DNA from: Corallincola holothuriorum
Lineage (GTDB): Bacteria > Pseudomonadota > Gammaproteobacteria > Enterobacterales > Neiellaceae
DNA: 64,000 nucleotides
Reading direction: 5' to 3'
NCBI RefSeq assembly: GCF_003336225.1
Contig: NZ_QPID01000004.1
Location: forward strand, 62,001 to 126,000
Positions 11,117 to 20,282 of this stretch are shown piece by piece (position 1 is the stretch's first letter; each line of letters begins with the position of its first letter). Position numbers and translations under genes: made by a program. Under the pieces are notes generated by a model that was not told the DNA's origin, did no database searches, and saw only the letters and a program-made list of their open reading frames with translations.

Positions 11117-11923
11117 ATGCAGTTTCTTAATGTGCAATCACCCTGGTATCAGGCGGCGATCTATCAGGATTTAAGGCAGTTGTTGCCGATCTCAGCTTGG
11201 CAGACTTGGCCTGATACCGAGCAGATGACAGCGTTGTTGCCGAAACTGACCTGCAACAGTCACGGAAAATCGATACAGTTTGTTTGCCAGTCTACCTTGG
11301 ATGCTTGCCCTGATGGTATCTACTACGAGCAGCGCATACTGGAGTCGGGCGCAGTACCTACTCGTCCCGCGCATTGGCACGATCTGTTTAATGCCTTGAT
11401 ATGGTGTCTGTTCCCAAAAGCAAAAAGTTTGATTAACCAACAACATTGCGATGACATCGCTAAATATGGACAAAAAAAACGCACGCCACGCCGTAACGCC
11501 TTAACCTTGTTTGATGAATGCGGTGTGATTATTGCTGTGGCTGATGATCACCTGAGCCAGGCTTTAAAACAACATGAATGGGATGCGTTGTTTTGGCAAC
11601 AGCGAGATGCTTGGGGTAATACCATACGTCCTTTTGTTTTTGGTCACGCCAGCTATGAATCATACCTGCAGCCATTTATTGGCTTATGTGGCAAGGCGTT
11701 ATGTTTGCCGGTCTCCGCGGACTTCTTTACGCTGCCGTTGCTAAAACAATATCAAGCGTTGGATCAGCAACTGTCATTGGCACTGAGCGCAGATCTGCTT
11801 GCTGACAACCAACCGTTGTCGCCTTTACCTCTGCTCGGGGTGCCGGGGTGGTGGCCGGCGAATGAATCGCGGGAGTTCTATCTCAATCAGGACTATTTTC
11901 GCCCTGCGCCTAAGAGAAGTTAG
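11117..11923 (+). CDS. DUF3025 domain-containing protein
   Basis: A 268-residue cytosolic protein of the DUF3025 family. Recognisable stretches are IYYEQRILESGAVPTRPAHWHDLFNALIW, RTPRRNALTLFDECGV and the C-terminal LPLLGVPGWWPANE. The family is widespread in proteobacteria and has no assigned function. It is divergent from the antiporter gene with about 95 bases between, and appears monocistronic. Confidence 0.85.
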   Translation: MQFLNVQSPWYQAAIYQDLRQLLPISAWQTWPDTEQMTALLPKLTCNSHGKSIQFVCQSTLDACPDGIYYEQRILESGAVPTRPAHWHDLFNALIWCLFPKAKSLINQQHCDDIAKYGQKKRTPRRNALTLFDECGVIIAVADDHLSQALKQHEWDALFWQQRDAWGNTIRPFVFGHASYESYLQPFIGLCGKALCLPVSADFFTLPLLKQYQALDQQLSLALSADLLADNQPLSPLPLLGVPGWWPANESREFYLNQDYFRPAPKRS

Positions 11924-12018
11924 TGTAGTCATCGAGGTTTGCTGGCTATACTGACTGTCGAACTAACGCATCAGTTATGCAACTTGATGGCGTATTTATC
12001 GAAGTCGGTTGAGGGCAA

Positions 12019-12504
12019 ATGATGTGTGAAGACTGGGGTTTTATTGTCATCTCTGCGCCGGAACACTTTCTAAGTAAATTGGATCCGGAGTCTGCTGATG
12101 GCTCGCCCTTGGTGGCTGAAATAGCTAGCCTAGCGGGCGTGACGCCTAATCTATTTAATGGCTTACACTTTCAATTTGAGCAATTAGGAAGAGCAAACGG
12201 TTTAGCTTGGTTTGTATTCGATTGCGCGCACTGGCCGGTGCTGCTTTCTAACTTGACTCTGCCCATCGCTGATATTCAGATTTATGCGCGGATCCAGGAT
12301 GATGAAGGCCGTGAGCTTTTCTACGCGTTACCTGAAGAGGGTGAACGCTTGATTGTTATCTGGGATGGCGAGGAGATGTCGACTAATGCTTCAGTACAAC
12401 CTGTTGCAGATGAAACATCTCTGTCTGCGTTGGCAAAATGGCAGTCACTAGTACCTGATAAGGTAAAATCTGCGGTGCCTGAATTTCTTGAGATTGAGTT
12501 ATAG
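12019..12504 (+). CDS. Hypothetical protein
   Basis: A 161-residue acidic protein (MCEDWGFIVISAPEHFLSKLD at its start) without signal peptide, membrane segment or recognised motif. A GAGGG ribosome binding site precedes two consecutive ATG codons (12019 and 12022); the second has the better spacing. It lies 72 bases before the HD phosphohydrolase and may share its transcript. Codon use is like its neighbours, so it is probably a real gene, but its function is unknown. Confidence 0.6.
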   Translation: MMCEDWGFIVISAPEHFLSKLDPESADGSPLVAEIASLAGVTPNLFNGLHFQFEQLGRANGLAWFVFDCAHWPVLLSNLTLPIADIQIYARIQDDEGRELFYALPEEGERLIVIWDGEEMSTNASVQPVADETSLSALAKWQSLVPDKVKSAVPEFLEIEL

Positions 12505-12576
12505 CCTCGATTTTTGTTCGATAGCTCTTCCATCACTTCCCATATTGCCGTTTTCCAAAAACAGCAGGAGCGCACC

Positions 12577-13155
12577 GTGGAAAATCTTGAAAAGATCCTC
12601 CGCTTTATTGTCGAAATAGAAAAGCTTAAAGATGTGCATCGAAAAACCCGCCCTGTTGGTTTGTCGCGCTATGAGAATTCAGCTGAACATAGCTGGCATG
12701 TTTGCTTGTCGGCTCTGATGCTTTATCAGCATGCTGATGAGCCGGTGGATATCAATCGCGTGATAAAAATGCTGTTGATCCATGATCTTGGTGAGATAGA
12801 TGCGGGAGATACCATTATTTACGCCAGTGAGACACCAGAATTAAAAGCTGCTGAGGCAGAAGGAGTAAAGCGCGTATTAGGCTTGCTTCCTGAGGGGATG
12901 GATACAGAGTTCATTACGCTTTGGTATGAATTTGAGGCAGGCGAAACGGCCGATGCCAAGTTTGCAAAAGCCGTTGATCGGGTGCCGCCGTTATTGCATA
13001 ACCTGCATGGCGATGGTCATAGTTGGCGCGCCCACGATGTCTCTAAGGCGCAGGTGTTCTCGATTAATGAGCGTATTGGTAAGGGCTGTTTGGCCTTGTG
13101 GGAATTGCTAAAAATCAAGCTTAATGTGGCGGTTACCAAAGGTTGGTTAAAGTAA
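12577..13155 (+). CDS. HD-domain phosphohydrolase (YfbR/HDDC2-like)
   Basis: A 192-residue HD-superfamily enzyme. The metal site is made by NSAEHSWHV (His38), LLIHDLGEIDAGD (His69-Asp70) and a later Asp in KAVDRVPPL. This arrangement is typical of 5'-deoxynucleotidases of the YfbR/HDDC2 group, which remove phosphate from deoxynucleoside monophosphates; that exact substrate is inferred. The start is GTG 12577, with AGGAG six bases upstream; an in-frame TTG at 12514 would add 21 residues absent from the family. Confidence 0.88.
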   Translation: MENLEKILRFIVEIEKLKDVHRKTRPVGLSRYENSAEHSWHVCLSALMLYQHADEPVDINRVIKMLLIHDLGEIDAGDTIIYASETPELKAAEAEGVKRVLGLLPEGMDTEFITLWYEFEAGETADAKFAKAVDRVPPLLHNLHGDGHSWRAHDVSKAQVFSINERIGKGCLALWELLKIKLNVAVTKGWLK

Positions 13156-13236
13156 GTTTGATTGGATTCCTCGATTAGAAGGTTTCACTTAGAGCGTCAC
13201 TATTTTGGTACAGCATTCAGGATCGGGAGTGGTCTG

Positions 13237-13866
13237 ATGATTAAATTAAGCAGGTTTGTCGGTAAAGTAAGTTGGTTACCTCTATTTTTGGTTGTTGCAT
13301 GTTGCACCGGTTGTGCGCAGTTGGAACAGTGGACTAAACCGACGGTACAAGGGTTAGTAGTCGCACCAAGCTTTACCCCAGATCGCTTGGTCGTTGATGG
13401 CATTGATAGGGTGGTGGTTAAAAACCTTGCTAGTGATATAAAAGTTAACCCTGATGCATTAAGTCCAGAAGTGGTGGCGGTGTTGCGAGACAAGCGCAAT
13501 GAGATAAAGATAAAACCGGGCAGCCGATATGTCGTGCATGTCACTCTACTATCTAATTCAGTGACCAAACGCACTGATGACCTCGACCCTGATATTTATA
13601 AATACGTCACGCGAACTGTTAAGGTTAACTACGTTATTACTGACAGCATGGATGCAGACGCTGAAGTTTGGAGCGGTATTATTGAAACGTCAGATGAAAC
13701 GTCTGCCAGCTATAAGCGTGAGAAAAAACAGAAAAAATCAGACAAAGTGCTTGATGCTGTGATAGAGAGTATGACCAAGTCTGAAACTTATCCTTACCCT
13801 GAACCGCCCGTTTTTGACACCACTTTACGTTGGAACTTCGAAGGCTTTGCGCTGAATTTACCTTAG
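13237..13866 (+). CDS. Predicted lipoprotein, function unknown
   Basis: A 209-residue protein with a lipoprotein-type signal: basic start, WLPLFLVVACC hydrophobic core and Cys26 in CTGC as probable lipidation site. The mature part is mixed beta-rich sequence with one basic stretch YKREKKQKKSD around residue 165 and no family that I recognise. ATG 13237 is chosen because it directly starts the signal peptide and has GGGAG upstream. It ends convergent with the RND pump gene. Confidence 0.65.
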   Translation: MIKLSRFVGKVSWLPLFLVVACCTGCAQLEQWTKPTVQGLVVAPSFTPDRLVVDGIDRVVVKNLASDIKVNPDALSPEVVAVLRDKRNEIKIKPGSRYVVHVTLLSNSVTKRTDDLDPDIYKYVTRTVKVNYVITDSMDADAEVWSGIIETSDETSASYKREKKQKKSDKVLDAVIESMTKSETYPYPEPPVFDTTLRWNFEGFALNLP

Positions 13867-13873
13867 TGATGTG

Positions 13874-13911
13874 ATTGTCGTTTTCTGGGGATGAACGCAG
13901 ATAACGACAAT
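13874..13911. terminator. 9-bp inverted repeat between convergent genes
   Basis: ATTGTCGTT pairs with AACGACAAT across a 20-base loop, between the lipoprotein gene and the RND gene that ends at 13913. No clear T run follows, so a role in transcript ending is only plausible. Confidence 0.4.
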
Positions 13912-13912
13912 A

Positions 13913-16900
13913 CTAATTTTCTTCAAGTAATTGCTTTATCTGTATCTCTCTTGCCATCGGTGACCCGCTGAATCTGCCAAGCAGATGGTAAAGGCAGGGG
14001 ATGATAAACAGTGTGATGACGGTTGCTAGGAGCATGCCACCGAAGATCACGACACCGATGGCAAAGCGGTTTTCCGAGCCAGCGCCGCTGGCAAATAACA
14101 TAGGCAGAGCGCCGAGTAGCGTTGTCATTGCGGTCATGAGAATAGGCCGTAAGCGGTTCACTGCCGCCTGACAGGTCGCGGTGGTGATATCCAACCCTTT
14201 GTCGCGCAGTTGATTGGCAAATTCGACGATAAGAATGCCATTCTTTGTCGCCATCCCTATCAACATGAGTAAGCCGAGTTGGCTGTAGATATTGAAGCTC
14301 TCTCCGGCTAACAACAGTCCTACCAAGCCGCCAAGGATCCCTAACGGTACGGTAAGCATCACAACTGCCGGGCTAATAAAGCTTTCAAATTGAGCGGCGA
14401 GTACCAAATAGCAAACCAGCAAAGCGAGGCCAAACAACAGCGCGATCTCTCGCTGATTGTCGTAGTACTCTTTCGATTCGCCAGCGAAGTCAAAAGTATA
14501 GCCAGGTGGGAGCATGGGTTCGGCATGCTCAATAAGAAAGTCGAGGGCTTCACCTAAGGTGGCCTGTTCGGTCAGGTTAGCTTTGAGGTTGATAGATTTC
14601 TTCCGCTGATAATGAAACAGACCACGCGCTGAGGCCGTTTCTTGCGCTGAAACCAGGGTGTCTAAGGTGACCAATGCTCCGGCGTCACTGCGCAGGTAGA
14701 CTTTGGCAAGATCCGCTGCTGATAGAAAGCGATCTTCATTGGCTTTGAGGTAGACGTCATATTCGTCACCGCGTTCTTCGAAGCGTGTTTGCGCTCGCCC
14801 GCCCAATAATACTTCCAAGGTGCTTGCAATATCGTCCACCGAGACGCCTAATTCTCGGGCTGCTGGGCGGTTAACCTGCAATACCAATTCTGGTGTGGTT
14901 GGGTTGTAGTCAAGCTGAGCGCCATGCATTAGCCCGCTTTCGTCGGCTAATTTCTCTAGTTGCTTGGCATAGCCGAGTAACTCGGTGTAGTCCTCGCCTT
15001 GCAGTACGAACTGCACTGGCTCCCCCATAGAGCCACCAAACCCGGGTTGATAGGGGTAAACTTTTACATCAGGGATGTCGTGTGTCGCCTCCCTGATCAT
15101 TTCTACAACTTCAGCAGCAGACTCTGAACGCTCACTCCAGTCTTTTAACTGCAGGATAAAAAATCCCTGATGGTCCGCCCAAGTGCCGAAAGCTGGTGCT
15201 GAATAATTCAGTGAGCGAACCGGGCCATCGTCCCTTATCGGTATGAGTCGCTGCTCTATCGCTGCCATGCTGTCTAGCATGCGATCATAGCTGGTGGCTT
15301 CCATACCACCGACATAGATATTAACGACGCCACGATCCTCTTTCGGCGCGTAAGCTTTTTGTTGTAGTTGATAGCTGTAAACTAACAAGCCTAAGGCGAT
15401 ACCAATGACCAATAGTGCTGATTTTTGAAACGGCAAGATCTGCTCTAAGACTGCAGCATAGCTATGTTGCAGCTTATTCATCAAACTGTTCATAAACCGG
15501 TTTATAAAGCTTGGCGGAGGGGGCGGGCGGTTGAGTAGCTGGCCAGCCATCACAGGGGCAAGCGTCAGTGCGACGATGGAGGAAAATACCACCGCAGCAG
15601 AGAGTAATACGGCGAATTCACTAAATAGCCTTCCCATCTTGCCTTCCATAAACATGAGAGGCAGGAAAACCATCACCAGTACCAAAGTGGTCGCGATCAC
15701 AGCAAAATTTAGCTCTTTGGTGCCTCTAAAAGCGGCGACTAGCGCTGGTACACCATTGGCGCGATGACGAGATATATTTTCCACCACCACAATGGCGTCA
15801 TCGACAACCAAACCGATGGCAAGAACCAAGGCCATCAGGGTGATTAGATTGATACTGTAGCCGAGTAGATAAGCAACAGTGAACGCCGAAATCAGCGAGA
15901 CGGGTACGGTGATCGCCGGGATCAATGTGGCGCCAATACGACCAATAAAAAGATATAACACCAGCAGCACGAGCACAGCGCAGATAACCAGGGTGGTATA
16001 CACCTCGTTAATGGCATATCGAATAAATATGGTGCTATCGTAATCAACCGCTAAGCTCGCCCCTTGGGGCAGGAAGCGTTGTAAGTGCGGGAGTTGTTCT
16101 CGGATGGTTTGGGCAACGTCAAGGGGGTTGGCTTGCGACATTGGCACGATCCCTAAGCCAATACTGTCAATGCCATCGCTTTTGAACGTGGTGGTGTCTT
16201 TCTTCGCACCGATATAGATCTGGGCAATATCGCCCAAGTGTACGCTGTCGCCATCAATATTTAATAGCTGGATCTGTTTGAAGTCATCCGCTTGCTGATA
16301 TTGTCGGGCAACGCGTACCACCATGTTGAGGCTGTCATTACGTATATAGCCAGCGGGCAGCTGAATATTTTCCTGATTGAGGGCGTTGATCACCTCTTTG
16401 GTTGTTAAACCACGGCCGGCCATCTCTAATGGATCCAGCTCAATGTACATCACGCGCTCGACCATGCCTGAGCTATTGACGGCGCTGACGCCGGGCATCA
16501 AGCTGAGCCTTTCTATCAGGATCCGTTCGGCAAAATCACTGAGCTCGACTCTGTCCTGCAACGTTCCGGTGAGATTCAACCACATGATAGGCGCATTGTT
16601 ACCATCATCTTTGCGCACAACAGGTTCATCGACATCATCGGGCAGGCTATTTCTGGCACGGTTAACGGCGTCCCTGACATCACTCAGGGCCTCGAGCATA
16701 TTGTGTCCCTGCTGGAAGGTGATCGTGATCCCCGACCAGCCATCCCATGATGATGACCAGATGTAGTCAACGCCGTCTATGCCACTGAGTTCATCTTCAA
16801 TTGGGTTCGTGATCTGGGATTCTACGATGGAGGAAGCACTGCCACGATAGGCTGTGCCGATTGATATGACTGGGCTGTCAATGTCGGGCATCTCCCGCAC

Positions 16901-16999
16901 GGCTAACAAGTTGAATGATACCGCCCCAAACAACATGAAGAGTAAGCTCAGTACGATGGCCGATACTGGCCGAAACATGGCGATATCAGAAAGCTTCAT
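13913..16999 (-). CDS. RND efflux transporter permease (AcrB/HAE1 family)
   Basis: A 1028-residue inner-membrane proton-driven pump. It has the RND layout: first helix at residues 10-30, a large periplasmic loop, helices 2-6 around 335-485, a second periplasmic loop, and helices 8-12 around 850-1005. The proton-relay aspartates are in LAIGLVVDDAIVVVEN of helix 4. The N-terminal MKLSDIAMFRPVSAIV and REMPDIDSP are typical of multidrug RND subunits without a long extension. Its ATG overlaps the adaptor stop by four bases. No outer-membrane channel gene is in the cluster, so a TolC homologue elsewhere probably completes the pump. Substrate unknown. Confidence 0.95.
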   Translation of the reverse strand: MKLSDIAMFRPVSAIVLSLLFMLFGAVSFNLLAVREMPDIDSPVISIGTAYRGSASSIVESQITNPIEDELSGIDGVDYIWSSSWDGWSGITITFQQGHNMLEALSDVRDAVNRARNSLPDDVDEPVVRKDDGNNAPIMWLNLTGTLQDRVELSDFAERILIERLSLMPGVSAVNSSGMVERVMYIELDPLEMAGRGLTTKEVINALNQENIQLPAGYIRNDSLNMVVRVARQYQQADDFKQIQLLNIDGDSVHLGDIAQIYIGAKKDTTTFKSDGIDSIGLGIVPMSQANPLDVAQTIREQLPHLQRFLPQGASLAVDYDSTIFIRYAINEVYTTLVICAVLVLLVLYLFIGRIGATLIPAITVPVSLISAFTVAYLLGYSINLITLMALVLAIGLVVDDAIVVVENISRHRANGVPALVAAFRGTKELNFAVIATTLVLVMVFLPLMFMEGKMGRLFSEFAVLLSAAVVFSSIVALTLAPVMAGQLLNRPPPPPSFINRFMNSLMNKLQHSYAAVLEQILPFQKSALLVIGIALGLLVYSYQLQQKAYAPKEDRGVVNIYVGGMEATSYDRMLDSMAAIEQRLIPIRDDGPVRSLNYSAPAFGTWADHQGFFILQLKDWSERSESAAEVVEMIREATHDIPDVKVYPYQPGFGGSMGEPVQFVLQGEDYTELLGYAKQLEKLADESGLMHGAQLDYNPTTPELVLQVNRPAARELGVSVDDIASTLEVLLGGRAQTRFEERGDEYDVYLKANEDRFLSAADLAKVYLRSDAGALVTLDTLVSAQETASARGLFHYQRKKSINLKANLTEQATLGEALDFLIEHAEPMLPPGYTFDFAGESKEYYDNQREIALLFGLALLVCYLVLAAQFESFISPAVVMLTVPLGILGGLVGLLLAGESFNIYSQLGLLMLIGMATKNGILIVEFANQLRDKGLDITTATCQAAVNRLRPILMTAMTTLLGALPMLFASGAGSENRFAIGVVIFGGMLLATVITLFIIPCLYHLLGRFSGSPMAREIQIKQLLEEN

Positions 17000-18036
17000 A
17001 CACCCGCACGTGCTATGACGGTGACTTCCATTCCATCTCGGACTTTAACCAAACCTTGATGAACCACTTGCTCTCCAGCACTTAGGCCGCTAGTGACTTC
17101 AGCAAGATCGCCATCACGAATGCCGAGGGTAATCTCGACTTTTTCAACGTGGTCGTCAATCAGACGATAGGCATAACGCTTGTGGCCTTCGTAGGCGATT
17201 GATTGCACCGGCAGTACTACATTGGCTTGCTCCGTCAGCTTTAGCCTTCCGGTCACTAAGCTGCCAGGTGTTAATTTGCTGTCACGGTTGTCTATCGATA
17301 GTTGTAAATAGACATTAAGGCTTTCGCCACGAACGCGGCTATCGATGCTGGTGATCTCCGCTTCGACCAAGTCACTATTCAGGTGGGTTTGTTGTAGAGT
17401 CACTGTTTGTGCAGTAGATATTCGCCCCAAGTATTTTGAAGCGACAGGTACATTCAGACGCAGCACCGTGGCGTCATCTAACGTAGTGAGTCGTGTTTCT
17501 CTAGACACCAGCTGACCTGGGCTGAGGTCAACCAAGCCAACTTTGCCATTAAAGGGAGCGCGGATCGCTCGGTCTTCAAGTGCAGCCAGAGCGAGTTCTA
17601 CTTCTGCCTGTTGTATCTGTACATCTGCATCTGTCTTATCAACGTCTGATTGAGTGACCGCGCCTTTCGGGAGGAGCCGATGAATGTTGCCCTGGTGGCG
17701 TATAGTGTCCTGCAGCTTGGCCTGCTCACGCTTGAGTACAGCCTGTTGATGTCGATCGTCTAGCTGTACCAGCAAGTCGCCCTGTTCGACTTGTTGTCCC
17801 GAACGAATTTTTATGTCGCTTATCCGGCCGTCTACCTCGGGAGTGATCTCCACCGCTTGTCTTGAAAAGACCGTGCCCTGCAGTGGCACGGTTTCAGCCA
17901 GTGCCTGCTCTGATAATGTGACTACCGTGATGGCGACAGGTTTGGTTTCGGCGACCGGTGGGTGAGCACTGGAGGTTCGCCAGCTCCAGCCGATAATTAG
18001 CACGATAACAACAGCTAACAATGACAACATCTTCAT
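16996..18036 (-). CDS. RND efflux periplasmic adaptor (membrane fusion protein)
   Basis: A 346-residue MFP subunit that links an RND pump to an outer-membrane channel. An N-terminal membrane anchor (LLAVVIVLIIGWSW) is followed by the first lipoyl half (VDGRISDIKIRSGQQVEQGDLLVQLD), an alpha-hairpin of about 70 residues, the second lipoyl half (IRAPFNGKVGLVDLSPGQLV) and a beta-barrel. The C-terminus reads QVVHQGLVKVRDGMEVTV, the usual membrane-proximal domain. It overlaps the pump gene by four bases (ATGA), so the two are coupled. A putative operator palindrome lies 52 bases upstream. Confidence 0.94.
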   Translation of the reverse strand: MKMLSLLAVVIVLIIGWSWRTSSAHPPVAETKPVAITVVTLSEQALAETVPLQGTVFSRQAVEITPEVDGRISDIKIRSGQQVEQGDLLVQLDDRHQQAVLKREQAKLQDTIRHQGNIHRLLPKGAVTQSDVDKTDADVQIQQAEVELALAALEDRAIRAPFNGKVGLVDLSPGQLVSRETRLTTLDDATVLRLNVPVASKYLGRISTAQTVTLQQTHLNSDLVEAEITSIDSRVRGESLNVYLQLSIDNRDSKLTPGSLVTGRLKLTEQANVVLPVQSIAYEGHKRYAYRLIDDHVEKVEITLGIRDGDLAEVTSGLSAGEQVVHQGLVKVRDGMEVTVIARAGV

Positions 18037-18087
18037 AAGCTAAGAAACTTCTCTGCAAAAAACTGAATGCTGACTAATTCTTGAGCA

Positions 18088-18107
18088 GCGACAATCGCGA
18101 TTGTCGC
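18088..18107. promoter_or_regulatory. 20-bp perfect palindrome, candidate operator of the RND operon
   Basis: GCGACAATCG followed by CGATTGTCGC is a perfect 20-base palindrome, 52 bases before the adaptor start. Repressors of RND pumps (TetR family and others) bind such dyads. It lies just downstream of the possible -10 element, a position suited to repression. No regulator gene is adjacent. Confidence 0.6.
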
Positions 18108-18108
18108 A

Positions 18109-18136
18109 GGAATAGCTGTTACATGTCTTGAGACAA
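18109..18136 (-). promoter_or_regulatory. Possible sigma-70 promoter of the adaptor-RND operon
   Basis: On the minus strand TTGTCT (18136-18131) and TATTCC (18114-18109) are 16 bases apart, matching four of six consensus bases each. A short dyad TGTCT-TG-AGACA covers the -35 element. The assignment rests on sequence only. Confidence 0.4.
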
Positions 18137-18522
18137 AAAGTTAAATCGTACGAGTTAATTGTTAATAAACTATGATTTTTAGTCTGTTACGCACAACGAT
18201 TACTGGTATGGCCGTGCTAATTCATTGTCAGTTGATGGGATATGAAGATATAGAGGCATGATGACGGCGAACTGCCACCATTGATGTGGAACTTATTTTG
18301 TAGGCGTGATGTTGCAACGCCTTTGACTGCGATTAACTCTGTTGTTTTCAACCACAATAAGAGGTGTATTGCCAGATATACCACTATACTGGAAAGCAGG
18401 AAACAGCCTTGAATGACAAGACATTTTTGCGTTTTCATTAGCCTGTTGAATGACGGTGTTGCAGCCGGAGACTCCTTTGGCCCTTGGTGGCTGACCGATG
18501 ATTTAAGGTGCTTGATGTAAAT

Positions 18523-20271
18523 ATGAAATTTCAAGGCAGATCAACATTCGCGCTGCACAATCGATATATCAGCACCATTGCTTTACTGCTGGTTATGGTT
18601 GTACTCGAATTTTGTGCGAGCAAGAGTGCAGCAGCTGCTGATATTGGATTAAGCAGCGACCCCACCGCGGAATTGGTTAATGGCGAGCTGCGCCCAGGCT
18701 CTCATGTGAAACTGTTTTTGCCGAATTTACCCTACCTTGCTATCTCTCACGCGGTGAATGCTGCGTTGCTGCGACCCGAAAATAATGAACGGGGATGGCA
18801 GTATGATCTCGCCATTAGCCATACCAATCATGATGATAAAGTATGGGATTTTGAGTTGCGCAAAGATGCTGTTTTTCATGATGGTCGAGCGTTTAACGCT
18901 GATTCAGTCATTGAGAACATGCGCTTTTTTAAGCAGGCGCCTTTTACCTTCTCAAAGTTGCATCTACTGTTTGAGCGGGCTGAGAAACTGGGCGAATATC
19001 GGGTCAGATTTCATCTCAAAGAGCCTTACGGCGCGTTTCTTCACGATGCAATCTGGCTACAGTTTTATACGCCTGAATACTTGGCGAAACATGGTTGGAA
19101 CGGCAAGCCGACCTGTCCCAACTTAGCTGAGCCAGGACTTTTTGGTATGGGGCCTTATGTGCTGCACAAGGGCTATATCGAGGGAGACAGAAGCAGCCCT
19201 GAAGTGGTATTGAAAGCGAATCCTATTTACTGGGGAGAGGATAAAGCCAAGGTCGAAACCATCACTATTTATACCAACCTCACGTTAGCTCAAGCGCGGG
19301 AGCAGGTGTTGCAGGACGAAGCGGTTCTGGATCTGACCCCTGTCTCGTTTGCCGACCAGTTGGATACTGTGATGTCACCCTATGCAAAACTGGCGGTGTC
19401 GACATCGCTGAACAACTATGCCATGCATATCAATATGATCAATGGCGATCCAGCTCTGCTAGACCAACGGATCCGCTTTGCTATCAATCATGCCATTGAT
19501 CAGGAGTATCTGCTGAATCTGTCGATGCTAGGGGAGGGCGTGATGTCGCCAACCATGGTGTCTCCAAACTTTTACAAAGTGGACGGTGCGATAGCATCTC
19601 TGGCCCCGTTTTTTGCCGAGTATCATCAACAAAATCAGACAGATATTGAGAGTTTAAAGCGGCTGGTCAGCGACTATCAGAAAGAGCAGGGGTTAGATCC
19701 CAATCAGCCTCTGCAATTGACGGTGGTGGCGCAAGAAAGCTTTCAGTTTTTGATTGGCGATATTCAGTATTTTCTCAGTCAGATCAATATTGCGCTGCAA
19801 GTTGAAGTGGTGTTTGCTGAAAAGATCGTTTTTGGACGCTTGTTCGATACATGGCAAGGCAAGAATAAGCCATGGGATCTGTTGTTGTGGGGAAACTATG
19901 ATTGGTTTAAACACCCTTGGTCTGCATTTTTTGTTTATCGCCCCTTTAATGATTGGTCGACACTTCCACCTAACCCTTATTTAGATGCTTTGAGTGATCA
20001 GCTGCTGAAGTTTAATGTTGAATCCGATGAGTACCAGTCGTTGCTCGCAGAGGTGATCAGGCACGTTTACGAACAAAACTACATGGTCTTTTTACCCACA
20101 CCTAACAACGTCTACGCGGTCAACAAAGAGGTTAAGTTCGACCCCGGTCGTTCGGCTTTTGTTTACCTTAGAGATCTTGAAGTGACAGATTGGCACTGGT
20201 CTATACGCGGCGACAAGCCTTATCCGAAACTGCGAATGGTGCCATTACAGATCAATCGGCAGAACTTTTAA
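18523..20271 (+). CDS. Orphan extracellular solute-binding protein, family 5 (OppA/DppA type)
   Basis: A 582-residue exported protein: a signal peptide to about residue 37, then the SBP family 5 fold ([30 protein letters not shown] and [13 protein letters not shown] blocks). Such proteins bind peptides, nickel or other solutes for ABC importers, but no permease or ATPase gene is near. The hybrid kinase starts 11 bases after its stop, which suggests that it serves as the periplasmic ligand-binding partner of that sensor. The start is uncertain between GTG 18508 and ATG 18523; neither has a well-placed ribosome binding site. Ligand unknown. Confidence 0.88.
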   Translation: MKFQGRSTFALHNRYISTIALLLVMVVLEFCASKSAAAADIGLSSDPTAELVNGELRPGSHVKLFLPNLPYLAISHAVNAALLRPENNERGWQYDLAISHTNHDDKVWDFELRKDAVFHDGRAFNADSVIENMRFFKQAPFTFSKLHLLFERAEKLGEYRVRFHLKEPYGAFLHDAIWLQFYTPEYLAKHGWNGKPTCPNLAEPGLFGMGPYVLHKGYIEGDRSSPEVVLKANPIYWGEDKAKVETITIYTNLTLAQAREQVLQDEAVLDLTPVSFADQLDTVMSPYAKLAVSTSLNNYAMHINMINGDPALLDQRIRFAINHAIDQEYLLNLSMLGEGVMSPTMVSPNFYKVDGAIASLAPFFAEYHQQNQTDIESLKRLVSDYQKEQGLDPNQPLQLTVVAQESFQFLIGDIQYFLSQINIALQVEVVFAEKIVFGRLFDTWQGKNKPWDLLLWGNYDWFKHPWSAFFVYRPFNDWSTLPPNPYLDALSDQLLKFNVESDEYQSLLAEVIRHVYEQNYMVFLPTPNNVYAVNKEVKFDPGRSAFVYLRDLEVTDWHWSIRGDKPYPKLRMVPLQINRQNF

Positions 20272-20282
20272 ACGAGTGCAAA

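Larger units (their letters stand above)
18037..18522. other. Intergenic region between the divergent RND-adaptor and OppA-like genes
   Basis: About 485 bases. The side near the adaptor holds a possible promoter and a 20-bp palindrome, described separately. The rest is AT-rich, with an imperfect inverted repeat near 18370-18390 (GGTGTAT to ATATACC). A minus-strand reading frame from 18534 to 18217 with one hydrophobic stretch exists, but it overlaps the next gene and shows no family signature. Confidence 0.6.

Noticed and set aside
18217-18534. Minus-strand frame of 105 codons with one hydrophobic stretch, between the RND adaptor and the OppA-like gene.
   Set aside because: It overlaps the start of the neighbouring gene, has no family pattern and no clear ribosome binding site; it is more likely spacer.
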